Below are positions 11,901 to 15,567 of a stretch of 15,567 nt of DNA, one piece after another. Below the pieces are notes generated by a model. It did no database searches. It was not told the DNA's origin and worked only from the letters and a program-made list of their open reading frames with translations. A program made the position numbers and the translations under genes. Source of the stretch: Hemicentrotus pulcherrimus. Lineage: Eukaryota > Echinodermata > Echinoidea > Camarodonta > Strongylocentrotidae. Location: NCBI GenBank assembly GCA_003118195.1, contig BEXV01000391.1, forward strand, positions 129,550 to 145,116, in the 5' to 3' direction. Positions within the stretch are counted from its first letter, which is position 1. Every line of letters begins with the position of its first letter.

Positions 11901-14217
11901 CAAAAAGAACCAAACATGGCAACCGAAGTCCCATTCTGAAGGTGAGTTATCCATCCAAATGGCTTTTAGCATTTATCAATCAAAATAGATGGTTCTACAC
12001 GAATATTCCCCTCAACAAAGAAAAGATGATTGTGGTTTATGTAGTCATCACTACCAATGGAACAATGTATAGAGAAGATATCCCTTCTCATTTATTTACT
12101 ATAAAAGGCATCTTGTGAATAGCAATTCAAGTTGTCACTTTTTGAGGGTAAAGTGAGGATTTCACCTTGCACCAGGGATCATTTCCTTGTTTGATCAGAG
12201 TTGATGAAGGATTCATCTGCTCTAGATCAATGCTTTCAAAGTATTAACACATTTTTAAAGGTCATATTAAAAGCACTTTAAAGAGTTTTTAAAATGTGGT
12301 CCAATGTTTGCTTAAGGTGATCAAAAGATAACAGAAAAACTATCCTCCTTCTCTTTCCAGTTTGTAAGAAAAATAATCTTGGATATAGGTTTACTCTAAG
12401 CCTTAGTCAAAAATTGAATTTATATGTGTGTACATATCAAACATGTTCATTGTTATGCCTCCGCTACAAAGTAGCCGGAGGCATTATATTTTCTTGTTGT
12501 CTGTCCGTCCGTCTGTACGTCCGTAAGTCCCGTTCTCGTGATCGCGTTATCTCAAGAACCGATCGATGGATTCCTGCCAAACTTGGGTCATGTATGTATC
12601 TTGCAGAGCCAATTAACTGATAAGAGTTAAGGGTCATCAGGTCAAAGGTCATTGGGCTCATTATGTATGACTATAAATAGCTTGTGAATGCATTATCATT
12701 AAAACCGACAGATGGATTACAATCAAACTTGAATTTTTTAAAATAGCTTTGTTTTGATTAGTAAAATTACTCTTTGGCGGAGGCATCATTTTTGACTGTG
12801 CGCAGTCTAAATTCCATCTAGTTTCCTATTCATTCAAGGATATGTTGTTAAAAAGTATGCTTGAGGTGTTCTAATGTATGCTTCTAATGAATTTATATGA
12901 GACTGTACATACTATTATTATGCACTACATTGACAACTTGAAACATATTCTGTGCTGTTTCATAGTTTTCCCAGCTGCATGAAGCTATTTCATTTTTTTG
13001 TTATAACTATTCACGATGAGGTTGCAAGTATGCTGGAACTGTTTGAGGATCGAATGACACGTTGTTTGTGCATTAGTGTAGATTACCTGTAGGAGGAGTA
13101 TTTGTGGGTGCATGACACATTATCTTGTCACCTGATGCATATGACTAGCTTCATGAATCCTGAAAATGCAGAGAAGTGTATAAACAAAAACTTCTTTGAA
13201 CTGGTGAAGTTTGTAATTTTAAATTCATATTGCACATTCTTTTTATGTTGTTACTTTTGAAAGACTTGCGCATGATATTTGTCTCCATTTTTTAAAAGGT
13301 ATAAACTGTAAAGAAAGAAATCTTCACTTTAAGGGATTCAAATTCAAAATTAGTTTCCAATTGAAGTATCAATTAATTATTTTGAATATTGCAATGTTAT
13401 TAGCTTAACATTACATTTTTTTCTTTTTTTAGTTTTGAAAAAAATACATCTTTTCAAAGAACTTTTATCATCTTTGACAAATATGTAATATTAAGCATCA
13501 AATAGGTGATAAATTAAAGATTGCATGTATAATTAATATGAGTTTTGTCATGTTGTATGTGTTGCATGATTGCATCATGTAAATATACATGTATGTACTC
13601 ATATATATTTAAACTGTCCTTTTTGGTGTACATATGATGGAAAATCTTTACATGTTTGAAATTGTATTTTCTGCTCTTCATCAAGTTAATGCAATAAACT
13701 TGTTCAGTAGGTATTTATGACATCAACTTAGTTTTATTCATTGGTTTTAAGATAAAATAAACCACCTAAATCCTTGAAAATACCACATCAATTTTTTACT
13801 TTCAAAACATTGAAGATATTTCCAAATCTTATGACTTCAGATTTTTTGTGTAAAGAGAATTTGTAAAGAGCAGTCATACATTTAAATGATATTATTTATA
13901 TCTGTATCATTATTTCTAAAGTATTTGTTTGGGAGTTGATTTAAAGTGCCAAAAGCCCAAATATGAGTTTTATAACATCATACATGCATCTTAGCTGTGA
14001 ATAAGATTTAGAATTGTTCTTCAAAATCATAGAAATGATGACCAGGCATTTAATTTATGTTTAATTTGGGACACTATGCGTTTGTGTGCATGTCTTCATT
14101 CTTCTAACTGACTCTCACCACCCCACACACTCCAAGCAGAAATGAGACGAGATCTCACAGTGGACGAACGCCTGTTTAAGTTGTATCCATGGCGACGAGG
14201 CTTCGAGGAAAACGAGG
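77..14217 (+). CDS. Piezo: Piezo mechanosensitive channel, internal part, 16 exons
   Basis: Piezo proteins are very large trimeric plasma-membrane channels that open on membrane tension and pass cations; each subunit has a curved blade of about 36 membrane helices, an intracellular beam and a central pore. Joined exons are 77-232, 897-1021, 1727-1887, 2673-2855, 3641-3727, 4281-4484, 5204-5405, 5941-6039, 6696-6852, 7303-7324, 7982-8145, 9398-9552, 9992-10151, 11098-11187, 11862-11941 and 14140-14217. They total 2123 nt, about 707 codons, with every junction phase matching. Recognisable Piezo landmarks in order are LQLHYF-like helix end, WRLLE.H..KLV, NCTE, WFG, FKFGLEICF, LGLPPVFCIDYPW, NP.PNF, RSYLD, ATRISI.GL, CWIMQLF, and EEKRIL....KRKMKRIKQKQ. 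The pore, cap, N-terminus and 3' half are missing because the window ends. Family assignment is near certain; exact exon ends rest on consensus and frame only. Confidence 0.96.
233..896 (+). other. intron 1
   Basis: AT-rich intron. Apart from the fold-back repeat at 251-444 I see no gene, RNA or clear repeat; 445-896 is featureless. Confidence 0.85.
251..444. repeat. fold-back repeat in intron 1
   Basis: The ends are imperfect inverted copies: GTACAGTCAAAC at 251 and GTTCAACTGTAC ending at 444. Inside, the motif ACCACCT recurs several times (about 275-380) and its complement GGTGGTCT appears at 416-423, so the segment can fold on itself. This fits a short non-autonomous DNA element or a dispersed fold-back repeat of a type I associate with marine invertebrate genomes. 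No protein-coding content. Confidence 0.6.
897..1021 (+). CDS. Piezo: Piezo exon 2: Gly/Glu-rich cytoplasmic linker
   Basis: The acceptor is TTTGCAG (ends 896) and the donor is A|GTAAGT at 1022. The first base completes the Arg codon of exon 1 (CG+T), and the exon ends after one base. It encodes about 41 residues, R-PGNLDGDHGG followed by Gly/Glu runs and then an acidic and Ser/Lys-rich stretch (VEIDETDRGSTSSKK). There is no membrane segment. In vertebrate PIEZO1 the same position holds a poorly conserved acidic cytoplasmic loop that also opens with a Pro-Gly-rich stretch, so weak conservation here is expected. The exon is inferred from splice sites, phase and position rather than from strong sequence identity. 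Confidence 0.8.
1022..1726 (+). other. intron 2
   Basis: AT-rich intron holding a CT-rich microsatellite (1168-1196) and a short (AAT)n run (1287-1308). Open frames at 1135-1338 and on the minus strand at 1396-1644 show no recognisable domain. Nothing else seen. Confidence 0.85.
1727..1887 (+). CDS. Piezo: Piezo exon 3: WRLLE helix segment
   Basis: The acceptor TTTATTCCAG ends at 1726 and the donor GAA|GTAAGT starts at 1888. It enters at phase 1 (A+GT gives Ser) and leaves at phase 0. It encodes about 54 residues: a basic amphipathic stretch (TLKLKLMKAYHYF), then FLWRLLEVHMMKLV and a hydrophobic helix ending ITKE. Mammalian PIEZO1 has RRLLELH.FKLVALY...ALKE at this point, so the match is clear. 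A decayed partial copy of the exon's 3' half and donor lies 200 bases downstream (see 2013-2155). Confidence 0.95.
1804..1955 (+). repeat. source copy of exon 3/intron tandem duplication
   Basis: This stretch covers the 3' half of exon 3, its donor and the first part of intron 3, ending near GAGTGTTTTAA. It recurs about 203-209 bases later at 2013-2155. It is the intact, coding member of the pair. Confidence 0.8.
1888..2672 (+). other. intron 3
   Basis: Contains the decayed copy of exon 3 (2013-2155). The rest, 2156-2672, is AT-rich without visible features. Confidence 0.85.
2013..2155 (+). pseudogene. decayed tandem copy of exon 3 3' half plus donor
   Basis: TGTCAGGTGTTCCT at 2013 repeats 1804. 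The first 48 aligned bases have 9 differences (about 81% identity). A net 6-base deletion follows in the second half, then the exon end AAAGAA and a good donor GTGAGT at 2091, and the shared intronic GAGTGTTTTAA. Read in the original frame, it gives QVFLWGL, a TGA stop, EVNMMNLIFI and a second TGA, so it cannot replace exon 3. The intact donor and a CAG at 2016-2018 could still tempt a splicing predictor. It reads as an old partial exon duplication now drifting. Confidence 0.8.
2673..2855 (+). CDS. Piezo: Piezo exon 4: two helices and NCTE loop
   Basis: The acceptor TTGTATAG ends at 2672 and the donor GAG|GTAAAG starts at 2856, phase 0 at both ends. It encodes 61 residues: a helix LSAVNGILLMLIFVP, a second hydrophobic stretch through SMLWVSLVLLGKMVFQL, then a loop ending TANCTE. 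Mammalian PIEZO1 has NCTE at the same place in an extracellular loop, and N-C-T is an N-glycosylation sequon. If splicing failed at 2855, reading would run into poly-Gly/poly-Asp from the repeat and stop at TAG 3054-3056. The 3' 103 bases of the exon are duplicated at 3041-3143. Confidence 0.95.
2753..2893 (+). repeat. source copy of exon 4/intron tandem duplication
   Basis: This covers the last 103 bases of exon 4 plus about 38 bases of intron up to the GAT repeat. It aligns without gaps, at a fixed offset of 288, to 3041-3181. There are 8 differences in the exonic part and none in the intronic part. Confidence 0.93.
2888..3040 (+). repeat. GGT/GAT trinucleotide repeat, block 1
   Basis: A pure (GGT)n run at about 2911-2954 sits inside (GAT)n with occasional GAA and AAT. 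Because the period is three, all three frames stay open for long distances, giving spurious poly-Asp, poly-Gly, poly-Met and poly-Ile proteins on both strands. It lies in the intron after exon 4. Confidence 0.95.
3041..3181 (+). pseudogene. young tandem copy of exon 4 3' half plus donor; possible alternative exon
   Basis: The block repeats 2753-2893 with 8 substitutions in 103 exonic bases. Six are silent (CTG>CTT, GGG>GGC, CTG>TTG, TAT>TAC, TCA>TCT, GAG>GAA), one is Ile>Phe (ATT>TTT), and one turns TGG into TAG at 3054-3056. The 38 intronic bases are identical. The new TAG also makes an AG just before GTCTCTCTGG. A hypothetical exon 3057-3143 (87 nt, phase 0 at both ends, donor GAA|GTAAAG) would be in frame with exons 3, 4 and 5, but its upstream side is GAT repeat with no pyrimidine tract, so use as an exon is unproven. 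A haplotype-duplication assembly artefact is an equally serious explanation. Confidence 0.85.
3172..3590 (+). repeat. GGT/GAT trinucleotide repeat, block 2
   Basis: A (GGT)n run at 3190-3215 is followed by about 370 bases of (GAT)n broken by GGT, TAT and AAT triplets, decaying after about 3480. It is intronic, between the exon 4 copy and exon 5. The long acidic reading frame through it (3066-3596, ending TGA) is a by-product of the period-three repeat. Confidence 0.95.
3641..3727 (+). CDS. Piezo: Piezo exon 5: extracellular loop with WFG
   Basis: The acceptor CATTCCTCAG ends at 3640 and the donor GAG|GTGAGA starts at 3728, phase 0 at both ends. It encodes 29 residues, NPDFPIQTNFNIPDWFGFIQ followed by VSYFYKYVE. 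Mammalian PIEZO1 has PANWFG at the corresponding point after the NCTE loop; the loop here is about a dozen residues shorter. The next exon continues straight into a hydrophobic helix. Confidence 0.93.
3728..4280 (+). other. intron 5
   Basis: AT-rich intron with a short (GT)n run at 4167-4181. Nothing else seen. Confidence 0.85.
4281..4484 (+). CDS. Piezo: Piezo exon 6: helix, QQQYRHQH loop, FKFGLE
   Basis: The acceptor CCATTTCCAG ends at 4280 and the donor GAG|GTGAGA starts at 4485; it is 204 nt, exactly 68 codons. It encodes a membrane helix (YVAIIIMLIIQAIVML), a polar basic loop HQQQYRHQHG, a loop with ECADKDGLPGC, and the conserved IKFLINYCFFKFGLE. Mammalian PIEZO1 has HYRRQHQ and CLKYFINFFFYKFGLE in the same order and spacing. 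The two Cys flanking the CADKDGLPGC segment are candidates for a local disulfide or are simply buried; the sequence does not decide. Confidence 0.96.
4485..5203 (+). other. intron 6
   Basis: Contains a decayed SINE remnant near 4530-4695. The remainder, to 5203, is AT-rich with no visible feature before the acceptor of exon 7. Confidence 0.85.
4530..4695 (-). mobile_element. decayed SINE fragment (copy 1 of 4)
   Basis: The plus strand shows CTGCCATTATTAGTACCCC, GCAGGTACCCATTGAATAC, ACCTGGGTGGAG and AATGTGATCT. These are diverged forms of blocks in the better copies at 6137-6411 and 10568-10845, in the same order and orientation. A weak match to their tRNA-like head follows (GCAAGGATTTAAGCCAGGTA). 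The (ATT)n tail is not recognisable. Confidence 0.6.
5204..5405 (+). CDS. Piezo: Piezo exon 7: helix pair ending LGLPPVFCI
   Basis: The acceptor TTGATTTCAG ends at 5203 and the donor TAG|GTAAAC starts at 5406, entering at phase 0 and leaving at phase 1. It encodes 67 residues that continue FKFGLE with ICF, then a helix (TVIVAAVRLDVFAFIFLAMM), a basic turn FIRRRTCALLWP, a second helix and LGLPPVFCI. Mammalian PIEZO1 has TRRRREAIARLWP and LGMPPALCIDYPW here. The exon is GC-richer than its introns, as expected for coding DNA. Confidence 0.96.
5406..5940 (+). other. intron 7
   Basis: AT-rich intron. No repeat, RNA or reading frame worth naming is visible. Confidence 0.85.
5941..6039 (+). CDS. 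Piezo: Piezo exon 8: DYPW loop
   Basis: The acceptor TTATTTTTAG ends at 5940 and the donor G|GTAAGT starts at 6040, phase 1 at both ends. The split Asp codon completes CIDYPW, a landmark shared with mammalian PIEZO1. It encodes 33 residues: DYPWNDVLPDRLNTWLYLSN, then YLTPTDPNPMAIV. Mammals have LIKWLYLPDFFRAPNSTNLI in the corresponding loop. Confidence 0.94.
6040..6695 (+). other. intron 8
   Basis: About 275 bases of it are the antisense SINE at 6137-6411. The remainder is AT-rich and featureless. Confidence 0.85.
6137..6411 (-). mobile_element. tRNA-derived SINE, near full length (copy 2 of 4)
   Basis: On the minus strand the element begins with a tRNA-like head carrying an A box TGGTCGAGTGG (6392-6402) and a B box GGTTCATGTCC (6348-6358), the internal RNA polymerase III promoter. 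A unique body follows (CTTTGGCAAGACGTTGATCT, CCACACTCGACCCAGG, AATGGCAGC) and an (ATT)n tail (6137-6161). It matches the copy at 10568-10845 block by block. tRNA-headed SINEs with such tails are known in echinoderms; the exact family name would need a repeat library. Confidence 0.85.
6696..6852 (+). CDS. Piezo: Piezo exon 9: DFFQLLF helix and NPVPNF loop
   Basis: The acceptor TGTTCTCAG ends at 6695 and the donor AATAG|GTAAGA starts at 6853, entering at phase 1 and leaving at phase 2. It encodes 52 residues: ADFFQLLFVGLQFQVFRMEK, a polar loop with ITGGGDNY, and QNPVPNFTFN. Mammalian PIEZO1 has DFLLLLCASQQWQVF and PNPIPNF at these places. NFT is a possible glycosylation sequon by pattern, but if this loop is cytoplasmic it would not be used. 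Confidence 0.94.
6853..7302 (+). other. intron 9
   Basis: AT-rich intron without visible features. A minus-strand open frame at 7088-7273 has no recognisable domain. Confidence 0.85.
7303..7324 (+). CDS. Piezo: Piezo micro-exon (22 nt): RSYLDLIK
   Basis: The acceptor CATTTTCCAG ends at 7302 and the donor AAG|GTTAGT starts at 7325. The first base completes the AG left by exon 9 to give Arg, then SYLDLIK, ending at phase 0. Mammalian PIEZO1 has RSYLDMLK in exactly this place, directly after PNF.. and before the next helix, so the exon is supported by homology despite its size. Skipping it would shift the frame (22 is not a multiple of three), so it must be included in functional mRNA. Confidence 0.92.
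7325..7981 (+). other. intron 10
   Basis: AT-rich intron with a short GATTT/TTTGA simple repeat near 7489-7510 and the 21-bp tandem duplication at 7801-7842. Nothing else seen. Confidence 0.85.
7801..7842 (+). repeat. 21-bp tandem duplication
   Basis: TATTGTAAAACTACCATTTG plus A occurs twice back to back (7801-7821 and 7822-7842), followed by a partial third start TATTG. Intronic, no known role. Confidence 0.9.
7982..8145 (+). CDS. Piezo: Piezo exon 11: two helices with ATTRISILGL
   Basis: The acceptor GGCACAG ends at 7981 and the donor ACA|GTAAGT starts at 8146, entering at phase 0 and leaving at phase 2. It encodes about 54 residues: helix SLVFGYAFYFTLAIVFLC, the landmark ATTRISILGL, helix WYLIFAFYFLWYG, and a basic loop KFLTKPTDKVLK. 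Mammalian PIEZO1 has GATRISIFGLGYLLACFYLL at the same position. The acceptor tract is C/T-rich but short. Confidence 0.95.
8146..9397 (+). other. intron 11
   Basis: A 1.25-kb AT-rich intron. It holds a truncated SINE end (8934-9008) and, near 9370-9397, the strong T-rich acceptor tract of exon 12. I see nothing in 8146-8933 or 9009-9360. Confidence 0.85.
8934..9008 (-). mobile_element. truncated SINE 3' end (copy 3 of 4)
   Basis: An (AAT)n run on the plus strand (8934-8960) is followed by AACAGTGCTTATAAAGCGCT and CTCTAGGCTCT. Read on the minus strand this is the 3' end of the body plus (ATT)n tail. It resembles the tail-proximal part of the copy at 10568-10845, and the rest is missing, as expected of 5'-truncated retrotransposition. 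Confidence 0.6.
9398..9552 (+). CDS. Piezo: Piezo exon 12: two helices with CWIMQLF
   Basis: A very strong acceptor, long T/C tract then TTTTCAG, ends at 9397; the donor ATTG|GTAAGA starts at 9553. It enters at phase 2 (CA+G gives Gln) and leaves at phase 1. It encodes about 52 residues: WNFLVGYTLFVIFMKVGLQI, then MACAYGNDIVNKEL, CWIMQLFGVVC and LQTNYI. Mammalian PIEZO1 has WDCLILYNVTVIISKNMLSL and NFCWVIQLFSLVC, an easy match. Confidence 0.95.
9553..9991 (+). other. intron 12
   Basis: AT-rich intron with a T/C-rich stretch at about 9624-9664 that looks like a second pyrimidine tract but is not followed by coding sequence. Nothing else seen. Confidence 0.85.
9992..10151 (+). CDS. Piezo: Piezo exon 13: QRQIFTSNYF helix before the beam
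   Basis: The acceptor TTTTGTTTAG ends at 9991 and the donor CCAA|GTACGT starts at 10152, entering at phase 1 and leaving at phase 2. It encodes about 53 residues: DPTSGVCGLPTDSAKLSWDV, helix TCFLFVVFQRQIFTSNYF, then LYIILDLTEEEKLAS. Mammalian PIEZO1 has LPVEEAGIIWDSICFFFLLL and QRRIFLSHYFLHVSADL. In Pfam terms this is about where Piezo_TM25-28 should begin; I could not search. Confidence 0.95.
10219..10301 (-). pseudogene. tRNA-like relic (Leu/Ser class) with T-run
   Basis: The minus strand reads TGCGCAA, then A box TGGCTAAGCAG (10283-10293), D-stem closure GGC, a degenerate anticodon arm, a long variable arm, and B box AGTTTGAATCC (10228-10238), followed at once by T-runs (complement of the A-rich 10200-10218) that would terminate RNA polymerase III. 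The D stem pairs, but the acceptor and T stems do not, and no anticodon can be called safely. It is a dead tRNA gene or the head of a different tRNA-derived SINE. Confidence 0.55.
10491..10552. repeat. short inverted repeat
   Basis: GTGTATAAATCG (10491-10502) is matched by its near-complement CGGTTTATACAC (10541-10552) across a 38-base centre containing GGCGGCAAAAAGG. It could form a hairpin. It resembles the ends of a miniature element, but I cannot name the family. Confidence 0.6.
10568..10845 (-). mobile_element. tRNA-derived SINE, best-preserved copy (4 of 4)
   Basis: The minus strand begins GGTGTCATGG, with A box TGGTCGAGTGG (10828-10838) and a perfect B box GGTTCGATTCC (10784-10794). 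The body contains CCTTGGGCAAGACATTGATC, CCACACTCAACCCAGG, GGGTACCTGGCAGGAATG and AATGGCAGCC, ending in an (ATT)n tail at 10568-10583. Pol III boxes are intact, so it may be transcribed. No reverse transcriptase is encoded, as usual for SINEs; it would depend on a partner LINE elsewhere. Confidence 0.9.
11098..11187 (+). CDS. Piezo: Piezo exon 14: first half of beam helix
   Basis: The acceptor TATTGAACAG ends at 11097 and the donor GAAA|GTGAGT starts at 11188, phase 2 in and out (length 90 nt). It encodes GAELINEILAAKVRNKRLEE then KRILQGVKRK: a highly charged, helix-forming stretch with no membrane segment. In mouse PIEZO1 the equivalent RGFALYNAANL...IEEKSLAQLKRQ opens the roughly 60-residue intracellular beam (about 1300-1362) that couples blade to pore. 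Confidence 0.94.
11188..11861 (+). other. intron 14
   Basis: AT-rich intron; no repeat, RNA or reading frame worth naming is visible. Confidence 0.85.
11862..11941 (+). CDS. Piezo: Piezo exon 15: second half of beam, MKRIKQKQAK
   Basis: The acceptor TTTTCAAAG ends at 11861 and the donor GAAG|GTGAGT starts at 11942, entering at phase 2 and leaving at phase 1. It encodes KMKRIKQKQAKLMSKKNQTW then QPKSHSE. Mammalian PIEZO1 has QMKRIRAKQEKYRQSQ at the end of the beam helix. After the beam the family diverges into a disordered cytoplasmic linker, which fits the polar tail seen here. Reading past the donor meets TAG at 11986-11988. Confidence 0.94.
12451..12820. mobile_element. interspersed 'GCCTCCGGC' element
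   Basis: The left end holds an imperfect hairpin, ATGCCTCCGCTAC then GTAGCCGGAGGCAT (12455-12484), and a (TCCG)-like stretch TCTGTCCGTCCGTCTG. The right side has GCGGAGGCAT (12777-12786), an inverted match to the start ATGCCTCCGC, followed by a GTGCGCAGTC motif and CTAGTTT. Elements with this start and CCGTCCGT run are widespread in marine invertebrates; I recognise the type but cannot give a library name. Small open frames on both strands (12414-12620 and 12464-12661) lie in it and are not genes. Confidence 0.75.
12639..12651 (+). promoter_or_regulatory. perfect DR1 nuclear-receptor motif inside the repeat
   Basis: AGGTCA-A-AGGTCA is the consensus direct repeat with one-base spacing bound by HNF4-type and RXR-type receptors. 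The match is exact, and a further GGGTCA lies just upstream at 12631. It lies in an interspersed element in an intron, so function is unknown. Confidence 0.35.
13578..13698 (+). promoter_or_regulatory. possible alternative 3' end signals in intron 15
   Basis: TGTAAATA (13578-13585, the Pumilio-type UTR motif) is followed by AATAAA at 13693-13698 in very AT-rich DNA. If intron 15 were retained, the protein would stop at TAG 11986 and this would be a usable poly(A) signal. Both motifs are common by chance at this base composition. Confidence 0.15.
14140..14217 (+). CDS. Piezo: Piezo exon 16: frame-neutral linker exon, candidate cassette
   Basis: The acceptor follows a CTAAC branch-point-like motif and a C/T-rich tract, ending AAGCAG at 14139; the donor GAGG|GTATGG starts at 14218. 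It is 78 nt, phase 1 at both ends, so it can be skipped without a frame change. It encodes EMRRDLTVDERLFKLYPWRR then GFEENE, charged and with no membrane segment. Its place just after the beam fits the variable cytoplasmic linker of Piezo, but I do not recognise the sequence in vertebrate homologues. Support is splice sites, phase and codon content only. Reading through the donor adds 15 codons to a TGA at 14262-14264. Confidence 0.72.
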
Positions 14218-15567
14218 GTATGGTACTGGGCAATAGAGGGTCAGACACCATACTCAAGGAATGATTCGAGAATGCATGTTTAAAAGCTGCCTCTGCCTGA
14301 AGGCCTCTTTACATCTGAAATGAAGTTACAAAATAATCTTATTACAGTTGAGCTTACAGCACATTGTTTCATCAGATTACACTCAGATTTTGACAATTTT
14401 TGAAAAAAAGAAAAAAGAACTTGCTTCGTTTTCAAGACTTGTGTGGTCATACAAGCTTGATTGAATTTTATATCTATTCATTTTTAAATTCATCAAATTA
14501 TATTAATACTCGATTAGTTAAATTACTGATAATTTCTACAGCTCTGTACTCGCAAGCTAAATTTGATATCTTACTTCCCGACTGCTGAGGACTCACAAAA
14601 TTGATTTAAATGTGCTAATCAATGAAGAGAAAAAATAAAGAGAAAAAATGAAGAAAATAAGAACATCAACAGTTAGTTTGAAGTTATTTAATACTTCAGA
14701 TATTAGATGTAAAAAGGCTTCAGAGAAGATGGCCCCAGATATTGGAGGAATTGAAACAGGATTGTGCATTTTCTAGACAGGTGGAGGTACTTTTGATCGT
14801 CATTCATTTTATACTACATTGTCTTTTCTGTGATGCACGCTGTACTATGTTGTTGAAAAACAATACATTTCATTATAGTTATAATCTCAGACGTATAGAG
14901 TATGATTCATGTAAATATTTAGTCGTAGTAAATGATCACTTAATGCAAGTTGAGAAGTGATTTCTGCATGGAAATAGTTTTCAACTTGGATTTGATATTC
15001 AAAATTGTATCAGAAAAAAAGTATTGTAATTTCTTTCTACTTGCATTTTGTGTTTGATTTGAAATGAATTGGTTTGATAAAGAATTAATGATTATGATGT
15101 CTAATCTTTGAATAATCATCATATCCTGTTTGTATTTGTTACCTTGATAATTGAACAATGATCGTAGCATGTACATTAAAATATTGAAACTCTTTGATAC
15201 ATGCTTTTTATTCATGTAGTCTTGATAATTGTTATTCTTTGATTAAAAATACTGTGCATTATTTGCTGATTCTGAAACTTGAAACAATCATGTTTTACCC
15301 TTTACTTGTAATTATTTCATCACCATCATAATCACAGACAGGGCAGGTTTGGTTTTTAAGGAAGTATTTTGTTTTGTTATCCTTATCTTCAAGATAAGTT
15401 ATGATATTATCACAGCATTCTTCCCATTACCTCATGTGCTAGATATTTTCAGATCACAAACCCTTCACCCTTTGAATCATTATTAATGAAATAACTTGAA
15501 TCACAAGCCCCTTTCTACAATCATTATTAATGAATTTACCCCCCCCCCCTTTCCCTCCTACCACCTC
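14218..15567 (+). other. downstream intron (partial) to window end
   Basis: AT-rich sequence with no convincing further exon. It has AATAAA at 14634-14639, a degenerate 45-bp tandem repeat at 15453-15534 and a C-run at 15539-15549. Open frames at 14742-14960 (plus) and 14940-15215 (minus) show no domain, splice fit or coding bias. Confidence 0.8.
15453..15534 (+). repeat. imperfect tandem duplication, about 45 bp
   Basis: ATCACAAACCC (15453) and ATCATTATTAATGAA (15476-15490) recur as ATCACAAGCCC (15500) and ATCATTATTAATGAA (15520-15534). Intronic, no known role. Confidence 0.85.

Larger units (their letters stand above)
11942..14139 (+). other. intron 15, 2.2 kb
   Basis: The longest complete intron. 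It carries the interspersed element at 12451-12820 and a very AT-rich second half (12850-14090). I looked for further Piezo linker exons here, for example one with the SGDY.F-type motif of vertebrate linkers, and found none with usable splice sites. Confidence 0.8.

Noticed and set aside
12414..12661. Overlapping small frames on both strands
   Set aside because: They fall in the interspersed element and have no recognisable domain.
14742..14960. Candidate further Piezo exon
   Set aside because: The nearest acceptor (after GCTTCAG near 14720) leads to an in-frame TAG when joined at the required phase, and the peptide does not resemble the Piezo linker.

Overview
This window is an internal piece of one animal gene on the plus strand. 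It carries sixteen exons (77 to 14217) of a Piezo-family mechanosensitive cation channel, separated by long AT-rich introns with GT...AG borders. Both ends of the gene lie outside the window. The exons join in one continuous frame, with every splice phase agreeing, into about 707 residues. I match them by remembered comparison to roughly residues 550-1380 of mammalian PIEZO1: outer blade transmembrane helices followed by the long intracellular 'beam' helix. No bacterial or phage genes, no promoter and no second protein-coding gene are visible.

The organism is a marine invertebrate animal, most likely an echinoderm such as a sea urchin or sea star. The grounds are a Piezo clearly divergent from vertebrates, tRNA-derived SINEs with (ATT)n tails of the kind familiar from echinoderm DNA, a 'GCCTCCGGC' interspersed element common in marine invertebrates, and high AT content. 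The species is not proven.

Layout: 1-76 is the end of an upstream intron. Exons 1-2 (77-1021) give a membrane helix and a Gly/Glu-rich cytoplasmic linker. Exons 3-9 (1727-6852) give blade helices and loops. Exon 10 (7303-7324) is a 22-nt micro-exon. Exons 11-13 (7982-10151) give more blade helices. Exons 14-15 (11098-11941) give the charged beam helix. Exon 16 (14140-14217) is a 78-nt frame-neutral exon, followed by intron to the window end.

The unusual part is 1.8-3.6 kb. The 3' halves of exons 3 and 4, together with their splice donors, have each been duplicated in tandem into the following intron. The exon 3 copy is decayed by stop codons. The exon 4 copy is only about 8% diverged over its exonic part, mostly by silent changes, and is embedded in a long GGT/GAT trinucleotide repeat. 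It is either a candidate alternative exon or an assembly join of two haplotypes. The introns also hold four same-orientation copies of one SINE family, a tRNA-like relic, a fold-back repeat, and an interspersed element with a perfect DR1 nuclear-receptor half-site pair.
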